The translations under genes were made by a program, and so were the position numbers. From positions 83,058 through 147,057 of the forward strand of contig NZ_JAAFGM010000006.1 in NCBI RefSeq assembly GCF_012931985.1: a stretch of 64,000 nucleotides of DNA, given 5' to 3'. Source of the stretch: Candidatus Roseilinea sp. NK_OTU-006 (GTDB lineage Bacteria; Chloroflexota; Anaerolineae; J036; Brachytrichaceae). Shown here one piece after another: positions 11,653-20,785 of this stretch. The notes below the pieces were generated by a model. It was given only the letters and a program-made list of their open reading frames with translations, had not been told where the DNA came from and made no database searches. Each line of letters starts with the position of its first letter. The stretch's first letter is position 1.

Positions 11653-12576
11653 ATGATCCATGTCGGCAACGCCCCCTGTTCCTGGGGCACACTGGAGTTT
11701 GAAGGTGCACAGGTCGGTCGCATTGGCTACGCCCAGATGCTTGACGAAGTCGTTGAGACCGGCTATACCGGGGTCGAGCTAGGCGATTGGGGCTTCATGC
11801 CGACCGATCCGGCGACGCTGCGCGACGAACTCGAGCGGCGCGGGTTGACGATGACCGGGGCGTTCGTGCCGGTGCGCTTCGCCGACCGCGCTGCTCATGC
11901 GGAGGGCGCAGCGCGCGCGCTGCGCACGGCGCAATTGCTGGCGGCCGTCGCCAACCCGGAATATCCTCCCTTCCTCGTCCTGAGCGATGACAACGCCAGC
12001 GATCCGGTGCGGGCCCGCCATGCCGGCCGCGTCACGCCGGCGATGTCGTTGAGCGAAGCCCAATGGCGCATCTTCGCCGAAGGCGTGAACCAGGTCGCCC
12101 GCGCCGTGACCGAAGCGACCGGCCTGCGCGTCGTCTTCCATCACCACTGCGCCGGCTTCGTCGAGACGCCCGATGAGATCGCCCGCCTGCTGGCGCTGAC
12201 CGATCCGCAGCGCGTCGGGCTGGTCTTCGACACCGGCCACTATGCCTGGGGCAGCGGACGCCCTACCGCCGATGAGGTGATGCGAGGGCTGGAGCGATTT
12301 GGGGCGCGCATAGCGTATGTCCATCTCAAAGATTGTGCGCCCGATACGGCCCGACGCGCCGCCGACGAGGGCTGGGACTATCACGCCGCCGTGCGCCGCG
12401 GGGTGTTCTGTGAATTAGGACGCGGATGTGTGCCGTTCGACCGCGTGGTTGCGTGGCTGAAGCAACACGGCTACCGGGGCTATGTGACCGTCGAACAAGA
12501 TGTATTGCCGGGGATGGGCACGCCCAAAGAAAGCGCCCGGCGCAATCGCGCTTACCTGAGAGACTTAGGCATATAA
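11653..12576 (+). CDS. iolE: Inosose dehydratase
   Basis: A 307-residue xylose-isomerase-like TIM-barrel protein. IolE dehydrates 2-keto-myo-inositol to the diketone that IolD cleaves. The opening MIHVGNAPCSWGTLEFEG is typical of IolE. Metal-ligand candidates are in VVFHHHCAGFVETPDE, GLVFDTGHY and the late VTVEQD motif. ATG 11653 is chosen by family length, as the frame extends further upstream inside iolD. It lies between iolD and the transporter genes. Confidence 0.88.
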   Translation: MIHVGNAPCSWGTLEFEGAQVGRIGYAQMLDEVVETGYTGVELGDWGFMPTDPATLRDELERRGLTMTGAFVPVRFADRAAHAEGAARALRTAQLLAAVANPEYPPFLVLSDDNASDPVRARHAGRVTPAMSLSEAQWRIFAEGVNQVARAVTEATGLRVVFHHHCAGFVETPDEIARLLALTDPQRVGLVFDTGHYAWGSGRPTADEVMRGLERFGARIAYVHLKDCAPDTARRAADEGWDYHAAVRRGVFCELGRGCVPFDRVVAWLKQHGYRGYVTVEQDVLPGMGTPKESARRNRAYLRDLGI

Positions 12577-12628
12577 AGGGCGAGGATGACCGTCCAAGGC
12601 GCCCACGAGTTGAGAACAGGAGGAGGCT

Positions 12629-13438
12629 ATGACGCAAGCGACAAGTCCATCGGAAGCGGAACGCACGCCGGTTATCGAAGCGCGCGGCATTTGCAAGTAC
12701 TTCGGCGCAGTGACGGCTCTGGAGGACGTGTACCTGAAGCTCTATCGCGGAGAGGTGCTGGGTGTGGTCGGCGATAACGGCGCCGGCAAATCCACGCTCA
12801 TGAAGATCCTCGCCGGACTCTATCCACCCAGCGCAGGCCAGTTGTATGTGGATGGCCAAGCGGCGCACTTTGCCAGCCCGAAAGAGGCACGCGACCGAGG
12901 CATCGAGATGGTGTATCAAGACCTGGCGCTGGCCGGCAACCTGCGCATTGATGAAAACATCTTCCTCGGTCGTGAGCGCGTGCGCCGTTTCGGCCCATTC
13001 AAGCTGGTGGACAACGCCGAAAGCATGCGCCTGGCCAAGGAGCATCTGGAGAAGCTCAAGATTGAGGTGAAGAGCGTCCGGCAGCGCGTCGAAGAGCTAT
13101 CCGGTGGCCAACGCCAGGCAGTCGCGATTGCGCGCGCCACCGCCTTCGATGCCAAGGTCGTCATCATGGACGAGCCAACGGCTGCACTGGCCATCAAAGA
13201 AGTGCGCAAAGTGCTCGACCTGATCAAAGATTTGAGGAACCATGGCATCGGCGTGATCCTCATCAGCCACCGCCTGGACGACATCTTCTACGTCTGCGAC
13301 CGAGTGATGGCGCTGTTTCACGGGCGCAACTTTGCCGAAGCGCCGCTGGCCGAGACCAGCCGCAACGAGGTGATCGGCTGGATCATGGGCAACAAATCGC
13401 CGGTCGCGCAGGCGGCCAAGATTTTTGACCTGAATTGA
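12629..13438 (+). CDS. Sugar (inositol) ABC transporter ATP-binding protein, single-domain
   Basis: A 269-residue ATPase with Walker A GDNGAGKST (48-56), signature LSGGQ (157-161) and Walker B VVIMDEP. It resembles one half of RbsA/XylG-type ATPases; most ribose-class ATPases are fused doubles of about 500 residues, so this protein probably works as a homodimer. An AGGAGG ribosome site precedes the ATG. It is one base upstream of the permease gene. Location inside the iol operon predicts inositol or a related cyclitol as substrate. Confidence 0.85.
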   Translation: MTQATSPSEAERTPVIEARGICKYFGAVTALEDVYLKLYRGEVLGVVGDNGAGKSTLMKILAGLYPPSAGQLYVDGQAAHFASPKEARDRGIEMVYQDLALAGNLRIDENIFLGRERVRRFGPFKLVDNAESMRLAKEHLEKLKIEVKSVRQRVEELSGGQRQAVAIARATAFDAKVVIMDEPTAALAIKEVRKVLDLIKDLRNHGIGVILISHRLDDIFYVCDRVMALFHGRNFAEAPLAETSRNEVIGWIMGNKSPVAQAAKIFDLN

Positions 13439-13439
13439 C

Positions 13440-14456
13440 ATGGCCACGACGACATCCGACGCCCAACTCTCCACCCGCGAGCGCAGCCTGCGCGTGCGGC
13501 TGATCCCCTACATTGATCGCTTTGGCATCCTGTTCCTGGTGCTGCTGATGGTCTTGATCGGCGCAATCACACAGCCGGGCATCTTTCTCACCTGGCGCAA
13601 CCTATCGAACCTGCCGGGGCAAAACGCCGCCAACGCCGTCCTGGCCATCGGCATGTTCGTAGTGATCTTAACCGCCGGCATTGACCTGTCGGTCGGCTCG
13701 GTGCTGGCGCTGGCGATGATGACGACGGCAGTGCTGGCGCGCGACGGCTTTCCGCCGGCGTTGCTCGTGCCGTTGCCGATCCTGATCGGCATGGGGGTAG
13801 GCTTGGTCAACGGCTTTGGGCTGACCAAGATGCGCCTGCCGCACCCCTTCATCGTCACGCTGGGCACGCTTAACATCGCGCGCGGCCTGGCCAACTTGGT
13901 GTCGGGCGGTGTGCCGGTGAGCGGTCTGCCGGAGGTCGTGCGCTTCTGGGGCGCCGGCAACATCGCGCTGGGCAACGTACAACTGCCGGTCAGCCTCATC
14001 ATCGTCGCCGTGTTGTATGTCGGCTTCTTGGTCTTCCTACAATACACGCGCACCGGCCGGCACATCTACGCTATCGGTGGTAACCCGCAAGCAGCGCGGG
14101 TGAGCGGCATCAACGTGGATCGCACGCTCATGCTGGTCTACATCTTGTGCGGGGCGATGGCCGGCTTGGCCGGGCTGCTGGTCGCCGGCCGCACCAATTC
14201 TGGCTTCCCCAACGCCGGCATCGGCGCCGAGCTCGACGCTATCTCTGCTGTGATCATCGGCGGGGCGAGTTTCTTCGGCGGACGCGGCTCCGTGCTGGGT
14301 GTGTTGGCCGGCGTGCTCGTCATCGGCCTGATGCGCAACATCCTGAACCTAAACAACGTGCAGGTGTTCTGGCAGCAAGTGCTGATCGGCGTCGTCATCA
14401 TCTTTGCTGTGTTCCTGGATGTGCTGCGCCGTCGCGCTGGCAGCGCGAGTGAGTAG
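13440..14456 (+). CDS. Sugar (inositol) ABC transporter permease, RbsC-like
   Basis: A 338-residue polytopic membrane protein of the BPD_transp_2 (RbsC/AraH) family with about nine hydrophobic segments. Typical blocks are LTAGIDLSVGSVLALA, LPHPFIVTLGTLNIARG and AIGGNPQAARVSGI. The last is the cytoplasmic loop that contacts the ATPase. It follows the ATPase gene by one base and precedes the binding-protein gene, together forming a complete importer. Confidence 0.9.
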   Translation: MATTTSDAQLSTRERSLRVRLIPYIDRFGILFLVLLMVLIGAITQPGIFLTWRNLSNLPGQNAANAVLAIGMFVVILTAGIDLSVGSVLALAMMTTAVLARDGFPPALLVPLPILIGMGVGLVNGFGLTKMRLPHPFIVTLGTLNIARGLANLVSGGVPVSGLPEVVRFWGAGNIALGNVQLPVSLIIVAVLYVGFLVFLQYTRTGRHIYAIGGNPQAARVSGINVDRTLMLVYILCGAMAGLAGLLVAGRTNSGFPNAGIGAELDAISAVIIGGASFFGGRGSVLGVLAGVLVIGLMRNILNLNNVQVFWQQVLIGVVIIFAVFLDVLRRRAGSASE

Positions 14457-14500
14457 CCCGTCAGGTCTATCGGGTCGCGAGGTTGTCAAGTCGGTGTTTA

Positions 14501-14519
14501 CCGGAGCAGAGTGCTCCGG
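14501..14519 (+). promoter_or_regulatory. Intercistronic hairpin before the binding-protein gene
   Basis: CCGGAGCA and TGCTCCGG form an 8-bp stem with a 3-nt loop in the 102-bp gap between permease and binding protein. No T-run follows. Such hairpins often stabilise the downstream message or attenuate read-through, allowing the binding protein to be made in excess. That role is inferred. Confidence 0.5.
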
Positions 14520-14558
14520 ACACGTAAAACTAACCACATCCCAAGAAGGAGGAAGGAC

Positions 14559-15545
14559 ATGTATCGAAAAACGAAATTGCTCGTTGGATTGTCGGCCGCT
14601 GTGGCTATGGTGATGTCGGCGTGCGCTATGCCGGCACAACCCCCCGCCCAGCCCCCGGCTGCGCAAGCGCCGGCTGCGCCGGCTGCGCCAGAGGCAAAGG
14701 ACGTGCGCATCCTGGTCTCGATGAAGGGGCCGGGCGGCGGCAATCCATTCTGGGCTGCGGTCGAGAAGGGCGCGGTCGAGAAGGGCAAGGAACTCGGCGT
14801 TGAGGTCATCGTCCTCGCCCCGCCTGCCGAGAGCGACGTTCAGGCCCAAATCGCCCAGGTGGAAGACCAGCTTGCCAAGGGCGTCAGCGCCATCGCCATC
14901 GCTCCCACCGACCCCGCTGCCCTTCGCCCCGTGCTCGAGAAGGCGCAGGCTCAAGGCGTCAAGGTGCTCTTCATTGACACCAAGGGCGATCTTCCCGGCG
15001 CGACCTTCATCGGCACCAACAACGAACTCGGCGCCAAGCTCGGCGTGGACTACCTCTGCAAGAACCTACCCAAGGGCAGCAAGGTCGCCATTCTCCAGGG
15101 CATCATCACCCAGTCCACCGGCAAAGCCCGCGCCGACGGTGCGAAGGCCGGCCTCACCGAGTGCGGCATGAACATCGTCGCCGAACTCTCCGCCGAGTGG
15201 GACCGCGCCAAAGCCACCTCGGTCATGGAGGACATCCTCACCAGAAACCCTGACCTCCAGGGCCTCTTTGCTTCCAACGACAACATGGCCCTTGGCGCCG
15301 TCGAGGCGCTTAAGAACGCCGGCGTCAACGACAAGGTTGTCGTCGTCGGCTTCGACGCCAACCCGGATGCTGCGGCGGCCATCCTCGCCGGCGAGATGGA
15401 AGCGACGGTCGCCCAGAACCCCTACAACATGGGCGCGCTTGGCGTCGAGAACGCCCTCAAGCTGGTCAAGGGCGAATCCATCCCGGAGAACATTGACACC
15501 GGCACCGAACTCGTCACCAAGGAGAACGCGGACCGGTACAAGTAG
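14559..15545 (+). CDS. Sugar (inositol) ABC transporter substrate-binding lipoprotein
   Basis: A 328-residue extracellular binding protein of the ribose/galactose type (Peripla_BP_4). The N-terminal signal ends in a lipobox with Cys near residue 22 (VMSAC), followed by a Pro/Ala-rich linker. The mature domain has the typical VSMKGPGGGNPFWAAVEKG start and a GLFASNDNMALGAVEAL motif. A strong AAGGAGG site precedes ATG 14559. Its place between the permease and iolG predicts inositol binding; the ligand is not shown by sequence. Confidence 0.88.
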   Translation: MYRKTKLLVGLSAAVAMVMSACAMPAQPPAQPPAAQAPAAPAAPEAKDVRILVSMKGPGGGNPFWAAVEKGAVEKGKELGVEVIVLAPPAESDVQAQIAQVEDQLAKGVSAIAIAPTDPAALRPVLEKAQAQGVKVLFIDTKGDLPGATFIGTNNELGAKLGVDYLCKNLPKGSKVAILQGIITQSTGKARADGAKAGLTECGMNIVAELSAEWDRAKATSVMEDILTRNPDLQGLFASNDNMALGAVEALKNAGVNDKVVVVGFDANPDAAAAILAGEMEATVAQNPYNMGALGVENALKLVKGESIPENIDTGTELVTKENADRYK

Positions 15546-15568
15546 GGGCAATTCCCCATCGGGTAGTC

Positions 15569-15610
15569 GGTATCGCATGTCGCGTGATACTGCGCGCGAT
15601 ATGCGATACC
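15569..15610 (+). promoter_or_regulatory. Intercistronic hairpin after the binding-protein gene
   Basis: GGTATCGCAT (15569-15578) and ATGCGATACC (15601-15610) form a perfect 10-bp stem with a 22-nt loop. There is no T-tract. It may end or protect the transporter part of the transcript before iolG. Confidence 0.5.
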
Positions 15611-15635
15611 CGACGCAGACGCCACAAACCACACC

Positions 15636-16652
15636 ATGCCCGCTCCTTTGCGCATCGGTCTCATCGGCGCCGGACGCATCGGCCAGGTGCACGCTGAAAC
15701 TATCACACGCCGTGTCAAAGATGCAACGCTGGTTGCCGTAGCCGATGTGAACGAATTTGCCGTGCGCGCCTGCGCAACTCAGAACGGCATCCCCCACGCA
15801 ACGTGCGACCCGAGCGCGCTGATCAACGATCCGTCTATCCATGCCGTGCTGATCTGCTCATCCACCGATACACACGCGGTGTTGATCGAGGCGGCTGCGC
15901 AAGCCGGCAAGCACATCTTCTGCGAGAAGCCAATTGCGCTCGATCTAGCAGCAATTGACCGCGCGCTGTGCGCCGTCGAGAAAGCCGGCGTTAAGCTACA
16001 GATCGGTTTCAACCGGCGCTTCGATGCTAACTTTCAGCGCATTCGCCGCGCCGTGGAGAGCGGCGAGATCGGCGAACCCCACACGCTGCACATCGTCAGC
16101 CGCGATCCGGCGCCGCCGCCGATCGAATACGTGAAGGTCTCCGGTGGTTTATTCCTGGACATGGCCATCCACGATTTCGACATGGCGCGCTTCCTGATCG
16201 GCAGTGAGATCGAGGAGGTGTGTGCCCTGGGCGCGGTGCGCGTGGACCCTGCGATTGGCGCTGCCGGCGACGTGGACACGGCGGTGACGCTGCTGCGCTT
16301 CGCCAACGGCGCGCTGGGCACAATACACAACAGCCGGCGCGCTGTCTATGGCTACGACCAGCGCGCCGAGGTGTTCGGCAGCCGCGGCGCAGTCGTTGCC
16401 GATAACAATTATCCGAACAACGTCATCATCAGCGATGCATGCGCCGTGCGCCGCGACTTGCTGCTGAACTTCTTCATGCAGCGCTATATCGAGAGCTACC
16501 AGCGCGAGATCGAAGCCTTTGTGCAGGCGATCGTTAAGGACAAGCCGACCGCAGTGGACGGTTCAGATGGACGCATCGCCGTCGTCATCGGGCTGGCCGC
16601 CAAGCGTTCGCTGATTGAGGGGCGACCCGTGAAAGTCAAGGAGATTGCATGA
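15636..16652 (+). CDS. iolG: Inositol 2-dehydrogenase (Gfo/Idh/MocA family)
   Basis: A 338-residue NAD(P)-dependent oxidoreductase. It has the Rossmann motif IGLIGAGRIGQVHA and the family EKP motif (FCEKPIALDL). A later MAIHDFDMARFL block carries the expected catalytic Asp/His pair. IolG oxidises myo-inositol to 2-keto-myo-inositol, the substrate of IolE. It overlaps the next dehydrogenase gene by 4 nt. Which of the two paralogues is the main myo-inositol enzyme cannot be decided from sequence alone. Confidence 0.82.
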   Translation: MPAPLRIGLIGAGRIGQVHAETITRRVKDATLVAVADVNEFAVRACATQNGIPHATCDPSALINDPSIHAVLICSSTDTHAVLIEAAAQAGKHIFCEKPIALDLAAIDRALCAVEKAGVKLQIGFNRRFDANFQRIRRAVESGEIGEPHTLHIVSRDPAPPPIEYVKVSGGLFLDMAIHDFDMARFLIGSEIEEVCALGAVRVDPAIGAAGDVDTAVTLLRFANGALGTIHNSRRAVYGYDQRAEVFGSRGAVVADNNYPNNVIISDACAVRRDLLLNFFMQRYIESYQREIEAFVQAIVKDKPTAVDGSDGRIAVVIGLAAKRSLIEGRPVKVKEIA

Positions 16653-17656
16653 TCGGCGTTGCATTCATCGGCGTCGGCCGGATGGGGCTGACGCACCTGT
16701 GCAACTTGAGCGCCATACCGGACGTGCGCGTCGTGGTCGTGGCCGACGCCAGGCGCGAAGCCGCCGAACAAGGCAAGGCCATCGCCCGCGCCGAACGGGC
16801 CACCGATGACATCGAAAGTGCAATCACCGACCCAGCAGTAGATGCCGTGTTGATCGCCACGCCCACGGCAACCCATGCGCATTTGATCGAAGTGGCTGCC
16901 AACGCCGGCAAGGCCATCTGGTGCGAGAAACCGATCGCGCTCGATCTGGACGAGACCCAGCGCATCGTCGCGCTGGTGAACGCGAAATGTGTGCCGCTAC
17001 AGATCGGATTCATGCGCCGGTTCGATCCAGGCTATCAAGCCGCCAAACGCAAGATCGAGGCCGGCGAGCTGGGACGCATCGAGACCTTTCGCGCGCTCGG
17101 CCGAGACACCTACCCGCCGCCGCTCAAGTTCTTACAGGGCAGCGGCGGTATCTTCCTCGACATGGCAGTGCACGACTTCGACCTGGCGCGCTACCTCGTC
17201 GGCGAGGTCGAGGAAGTGCACGCCTGGGGCGCGACGCTGATTGATGAGCGCTTTCAGGAGGCCGGCGACGCCGACACGGCGATCACGCTGCTGCGCTTCG
17301 CCAACGGCGCCCTGGGCGTGGTGGAGACCGCGCGCCGGTCGGCCTGGGGCTACGACATCCGCACCGAAGTCGCCGGATCGGACGGCAAGGTCGTAGTTGA
17401 AGCGGTGCAAAAGACGCCGATGACTTTTTCGCGCCGTTTTGGCTACGAGGGTGACCATTTCGAGAACTTCCCGGACCGCTTCGCGGCGGCCTACCGGCTG
17501 GAGATAGAAGCGTTCCTCGCGGCGCTGCGCGCCGGACTTCCGCCCAGCCCAGGCCCGGCAGACGCGCTGGAGACACAGCGCCTGGCGCTGGCGGCGACGC
17601 GCAGTTGGCGCGAAGGCCGGCCGGTACGTGTGGCGGAGGTTCAACCGACGCATTGA
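16649..17656 (+). CDS. Second Gfo/Idh/MocA inositol dehydrogenase-like protein
   Basis: A 335-residue paralogue of the preceding IolG, with Rossmann motif VAFIGVGRMGLTH, EKP motif (WCEKPIALDL) and MAVHDFDLARYL block. Its ATG overlaps the iolG stop (ATGA). In other bacteria extra IolG-like enzymes act on scyllo-inositol or D-chiro-inositol (IolX/IolW types). That is a plausible role here but is inferred from context only. Confidence 0.78.
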   Translation: MIGVAFIGVGRMGLTHLCNLSAIPDVRVVVVADARREAAEQGKAIARAERATDDIESAITDPAVDAVLIATPTATHAHLIEVAANAGKAIWCEKPIALDLDETQRIVALVNAKCVPLQIGFMRRFDPGYQAAKRKIEAGELGRIETFRALGRDTYPPPLKFLQGSGGIFLDMAVHDFDLARYLVGEVEEVHAWGATLIDERFQEAGDADTAITLLRFANGALGVVETARRSAWGYDIRTEVAGSDGKVVVEAVQKTPMTFSRRFGYEGDHFENFPDRFAAAYRLEIEAFLAALRAGLPPSPGPADALETQRLALAATRSWREGRPVRVAEVQPTH

Positions 17657-17672
17657 CGCCCAACCCAACCCC

Positions 17673-18482
17673 ATGTCCGAAGAGCGTCGCCGTGCAATCA
17701 TCGAGCTGCTCGAAAGCGAGCGGCGCGTGCGCGTAGAGGACCTGGCGCGACGTTTCGACGTCAGCGCGGTTACCATCCGCAAAGACCTGACCGAGCTTGA
17801 GGCGCGCGGCCTGTTGCAGCGCACCCATGGCGGCGCAGTGCCGGCGCATAAAAGCCGCTTCAACCCCTCCTTCCTCGAAAAGCTCGAGCTGCACGCAGCG
17901 GAGAAACGCGCCATCGCTCATGCTGCGCTCGAATACATTCGCGAGGGCGACGCCCTGATCCTTGACGCCGGCAGCACCACGCTGGCGCTGGCCCGAGCGA
18001 TGCTCGGGCGCTTCCGGCACCTGACGGTGATCACGAGTTCGGTGCCCATCGCGCTGGAGTTGGCGCAAGCCGGCTGGGACCTGATCCTGACCGGTGGGCA
18101 CGTGCGTGGGCATAGCCTGGCGCTCATCGGACCAACGGCCGTGAGCGCCCTGACCGGCTTTCACGTGGACAAAGCCTTTCTGGGCGCCACGGGCGTCACG
18201 CTGTACGAGGGCTACAGCACTCCCAACCCACTGGATGCACAACTGAAGCAGGCCATGATGCGCGCCGCCGATGAAAGCTACGTGCTCACCGATTCATCCA
18301 AACTCGGGCGCGGGGTGTTGGCCAATTACGCCCGGCTGGAAGACATCAAGTTGCTGATTACCGATGCGCACGCGCCGGCGGACTTCATCGCCGGCCTGCA
18401 GCAGCGCGGCATTGCCTACAAGCTGGCGCAGCCCGCTACCGTTTCGAGCGATGAATCGGGACGCCGGGTTACTCAGCTCTAA
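17673..18482 (+). CDS. DeoR-family transcriptional regulator, likely iol repressor
   Basis: A 269-residue DeoR/GlpR-type regulator. The N-terminal winged helix-turn-helix contains the family signature VEDLARRFDVSAVTIRKDLTELEARG. The C-terminal DeoRC sugar-phosphate sensor has LDAGSTTLALARAM and VLTDSSKLGRG motifs. ATG 17673 lies 16 bp after the dehydrogenase stop. IolR in Bacillus is also a DeoR-type repressor whose effector is a phosphorylated pathway intermediate, so control of the promoter at 7594-7621 is likely. Confidence 0.82.
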   Translation: MSEERRRAIIELLESERRVRVEDLARRFDVSAVTIRKDLTELEARGLLQRTHGGAVPAHKSRFNPSFLEKLELHAAEKRAIAHAALEYIREGDALILDAGSTTLALARAMLGRFRHLTVITSSVPIALELAQAGWDLILTGGHVRGHSLALIGPTAVSALTGFHVDKAFLGATGVTLYEGYSTPNPLDAQLKQAMMRAADESYVLTDSSKLGRGVLANYARLEDIKLLITDAHAPADFIAGLQQRGIAYKLAQPATVSSDESGRRVTQL

Positions 18483-18591
18483 GCTTCGCTCAAGGATTTG
18501 AAAATGCCGGTCTAGTACAATTTTTTTAGATCAGACACGTGTTGAGGATAATTCCAGAAAGATCAGGGTAAAACCCCAAGGAGGTTGACGA

Positions 18592-19272
18592 GTGTTCTAC
18601 TTCGATCCGCTCTATTTCGTGTTCGCGGTCCCGCCGTTGCTGTTGGCGATGTGGGCGCAGTGGAAGGTTCAAAGCACCTTCGCCAAATATGCACGTGTGC
18701 CGACCCGCTCCGGCGTGAATGGCATTCAGACGGCCCAGGTGCTCATCAACCGGAATGGGCTGAGCGTCGGTGTGACGAGCGTCCCCGGCCATCTTACCGA
18801 CCACTACGATCCACGCAGCAAGACGGTGGCGTTGTCGCAGAGTTCGCAGCAAAACTCCATCGCGTCTGTCGCCGTCGTCGCTCACGAGTTGGGCCACGCT
18901 CTGCAAGACAAAGAAAACTACGGCCCGCTCAAGCTGCGCGGGGCGATCGTGCCCGCCGTGCAACTCGGCGGGTGGGTCGGTCCGATCCTGTTCATCCTCG
19001 GCCTGATGCTGGCGTCCGAGCCGCTGATGTGGGTCGGTGTCATCGGCTTTGGCCTGGCTGCGCTGTTCGCCATTGTCACCTTGCCGGTGGAGTTCGATGC
19101 AAGCCGCCGGGCGCTGGCCATGCTGCAAACTAACTATCTGCTCACCGATCAGGAGTTGCGAGGCGCGAAGCAGGTGCTCGATGCCGCTGCGCTGACCTAT
19201 GTCGCTGCGGCCGCGCAGGCGCTCACCACGTTGCTCTACTACATCACGCTCATGGGTCGCCAGCGCGATTGA
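18592..19272 (+). CDS. YugP-like membrane zinc metallopeptidase
   Basis: A 226-residue integral membrane protein of the neutral zinc metallopeptidase YugP family (Zn_peptidase_2). The zinc motif HELGH is at residues 98-102. Hydrophobic helices lie at the N-terminus (about 8-22) and in the second half. The fully conserved PGHLTDHYDP segment precedes the active site. The GTG start has AAGGAGG seven bases upstream. Substrates are unknown; it is a stand-alone gene ended by a strong terminator. Confidence 0.88.
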   Translation: MFYFDPLYFVFAVPPLLLAMWAQWKVQSTFAKYARVPTRSGVNGIQTAQVLINRNGLSVGVTSVPGHLTDHYDPRSKTVALSQSSQQNSIASVAVVAHELGHALQDKENYGPLKLRGAIVPAVQLGGWVGPILFILGLMLASEPLMWVGVIGFGLAALFAIVTLPVEFDASRRALAMLQTNYLLTDQELRGAKQVLDAAALTYVAAAAQALTTLLYYITLMGRQRD

Positions 19273-19300
19273 GGAGATCGGGGTTGAAGCCGGAATGCAA

Positions 19301-19336
19301 CAGGGCGGATGTGAATCATCCGCCCTGTCTGTTTTT
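19301..19336 (+). terminator. Intrinsic terminator of the yugP-like gene
   Basis: CAGGGCGGATG (19301-19311) and CATCCGCCCTG (19317-19327) form an 11-bp stem with a 5-nt loop, followed by a T-run at 19332-19336. It separates this gene from the convergent bch operon. Confidence 0.9.
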
Positions 19337-20105
19337 AGCGTGGCGCGCTTCCAGCCGCGTGGCTGGGGAACATCAGTCGGCGCATCTCATCGGGCTTGAA
19401 CCAGAAGTTCTCGAACATCTCGATCACATAGGCGATATGATGCGCCGGCAGCGCCACGAACAGCTCGCCGCTGGCGACGTGATTGAAGCCCCGCCCGCCG
19501 CCCTCGCCCAGGGCGAACACCGTGTTCTGCGTGTGCCACGGCGCGGCGAACAGCGACGAACACGATGATGGCCCCAACTCGCCGTGAGGCAACGTCCCTT
19601 CGCGCACGCTGGCCGCGCCGGCGATCTGCATGGCGCGCTGCGCGTCGGTGATGATGCACAGTAAGTCCATCGGCACGTCCGCGTCGAGGTCGCGCAACGG
19701 CGCAGCGGCGATGGCAGCAATTGCTCCAACCGGCAGCGTGTAGCTCTGCTGCTTGTTGCGCTTGGCGGCGACCGGCGTGAAGAAGCCTTGGGCCATCGTC
19801 AGGTATTCGCCATCGCAGATCAGGCTGCCGGCCTCCTCGTGCGGCAAAAAGCCGAGGTGATACTGGCCGACGTAGCAATCGTGCTGCTGCGCATCCACGT
19901 AGATCTTCTTGCCCCGCTCGGCGTGATGCAGAATGCTGCACACGGGCACGCGCGCGGGCTGGTAGCCGGGCGGCGGCGCGGCATCACAGTACGTCACGGC
20001 GACCGGCTCGCGCTTGAGTCGCACTTGGTTCATCAGGATGTCATACAGCCGGGCACGGTCTACCGGCCGGCCGGCGGAGAGGGAACGCCATTCGCGCAGG
20101 TTCAT
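19335..20105 (-). CDS. DUF169-family protein at the end of the bch operon
   Basis: A 256-residue protein of the uncharacterised DUF169 family (COG2043), recognised by LKREPVAVTYCD at residue 31 onward, a mid-protein CIITDAQRAMQIAG-like block and the C-terminal GFNHVASGELFVALP motif. There are several Cys residues but no obvious catalytic motif. It starts 54 bp after the ICMT-like gene and is the last gene of the minus-strand bchX-Y-Z operon. A link to tetrapyrrole or quinone metabolism is possible only by context. Confidence 0.72.
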   Translation of the reverse strand: MNLREWRSLSAGRPVDRARLYDILMNQVRLKREPVAVTYCDAAPPPGYQPARVPVCSILHHAERGKKIYVDAQQHDCYVGQYHLGFLPHEEAGSLICDGEYLTMAQGFFTPVAAKRNKQQSYTLPVGAIAAIAAAPLRDLDADVPMDLLCIITDAQRAMQIAGAASVREGTLPHGELGPSSCSSLFAAPWHTQNTVFALGEGGGRGFNHVASGELFVALPAHHIAYVIEMFENFWFKPDEMRRLMFPSHAAGSAPR

Positions 20106-20159
20106 AGTCTGTGTCTGTCCAGAAACAAAAGCGCGATCATTGCGGCTGCCCCGTCGAAC

Positions 20160-20777
20160 TCAAAACACGAACGGCACAAAACGCTTGGTGCGCGCCATGT
20201 AATCGCGATAGGCCTCGCCCAATGCGCGCGCGAGCAGCGCTTCTTCGCGTGGCACGCGCACGGCATACGCCCAAATGAGCATGACCGCGCTGATGAGCGC
20301 TCCGAGCCATGTGCTCAGCATCAGGGCAAAACCGACGCTGCTCAAAAAGCCGCCTGTGTAGGCCGGATGGCGCACCCAGCGATATGGGCCATCGCGCACC
20401 ACCACATGACCCGGCTGCACGGCCACCTCGCCCACAAAGTAGCCTCCCAGCGCGCGCTGCGCCCACAGGCGCGTCCCCCATCCCAGCGCCACCATGAGCA
20501 CGCCGGCCCACACGATGCCATCGCGCATCTCGCCACGGACGACGCCGATCTTCAAAAAGCCGCACGTCAAACGCGCAGTCAGTCCGATCAGCAGCGCCAA
20601 CCCCAAAGGCGGAAATAGGCCCTGCGCGCGCGCCGTCGCAGCGCCGGCCGTCCGCTTGCGCCGCGATTCGGTGGCCATAAAGCCGAACTGCATCAGCGCA
20701 AACAGGGCGGCCAGCCCCACAGACGGGAAGACCCCATCCGGGCCGATGAAATAGGCGTAGAGAGGATCATCCGCCAT
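20160..20777 (-). CDS. Isoprenylcysteine carboxyl methyltransferase-like membrane protein
   Basis: A 205-residue membrane protein of the ICMT/phospholipid methyltransferase-like family. It has about four to five hydrophobic helices and the SAM-site signature GPYRWVRHPAYTGGFL near residue 130, followed by a conserved EEALLARALGEAYRDYMARTKRF tail. ATG 20777 is 8 bp after the bchZ stop, so it is cotranscribed with bchXYZ. Bacterial members methylate varied small molecules. A role in bacteriochlorophyll, quinone or carotenoid modification is inferred from position only. Confidence 0.78.
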   Translation of the reverse strand: MADDPLYAYFIGPDGVFPSVGLAALFALMQFGFMATESRRKRTAGAATARAQGLFPPLGLALLIGLTARLTCGFLKIGVVRGEMRDGIVWAGVLMVALGWGTRLWAQRALGGYFVGEVAVQPGHVVVRDGPYRWVRHPAYTGGFLSSVGFALMLSTWLGALISAVMLIWAYAVRVPREEALLARALGEAYRDYMARTKRFVPFVF

Positions 20778-20785
20778 GGCTGCGC

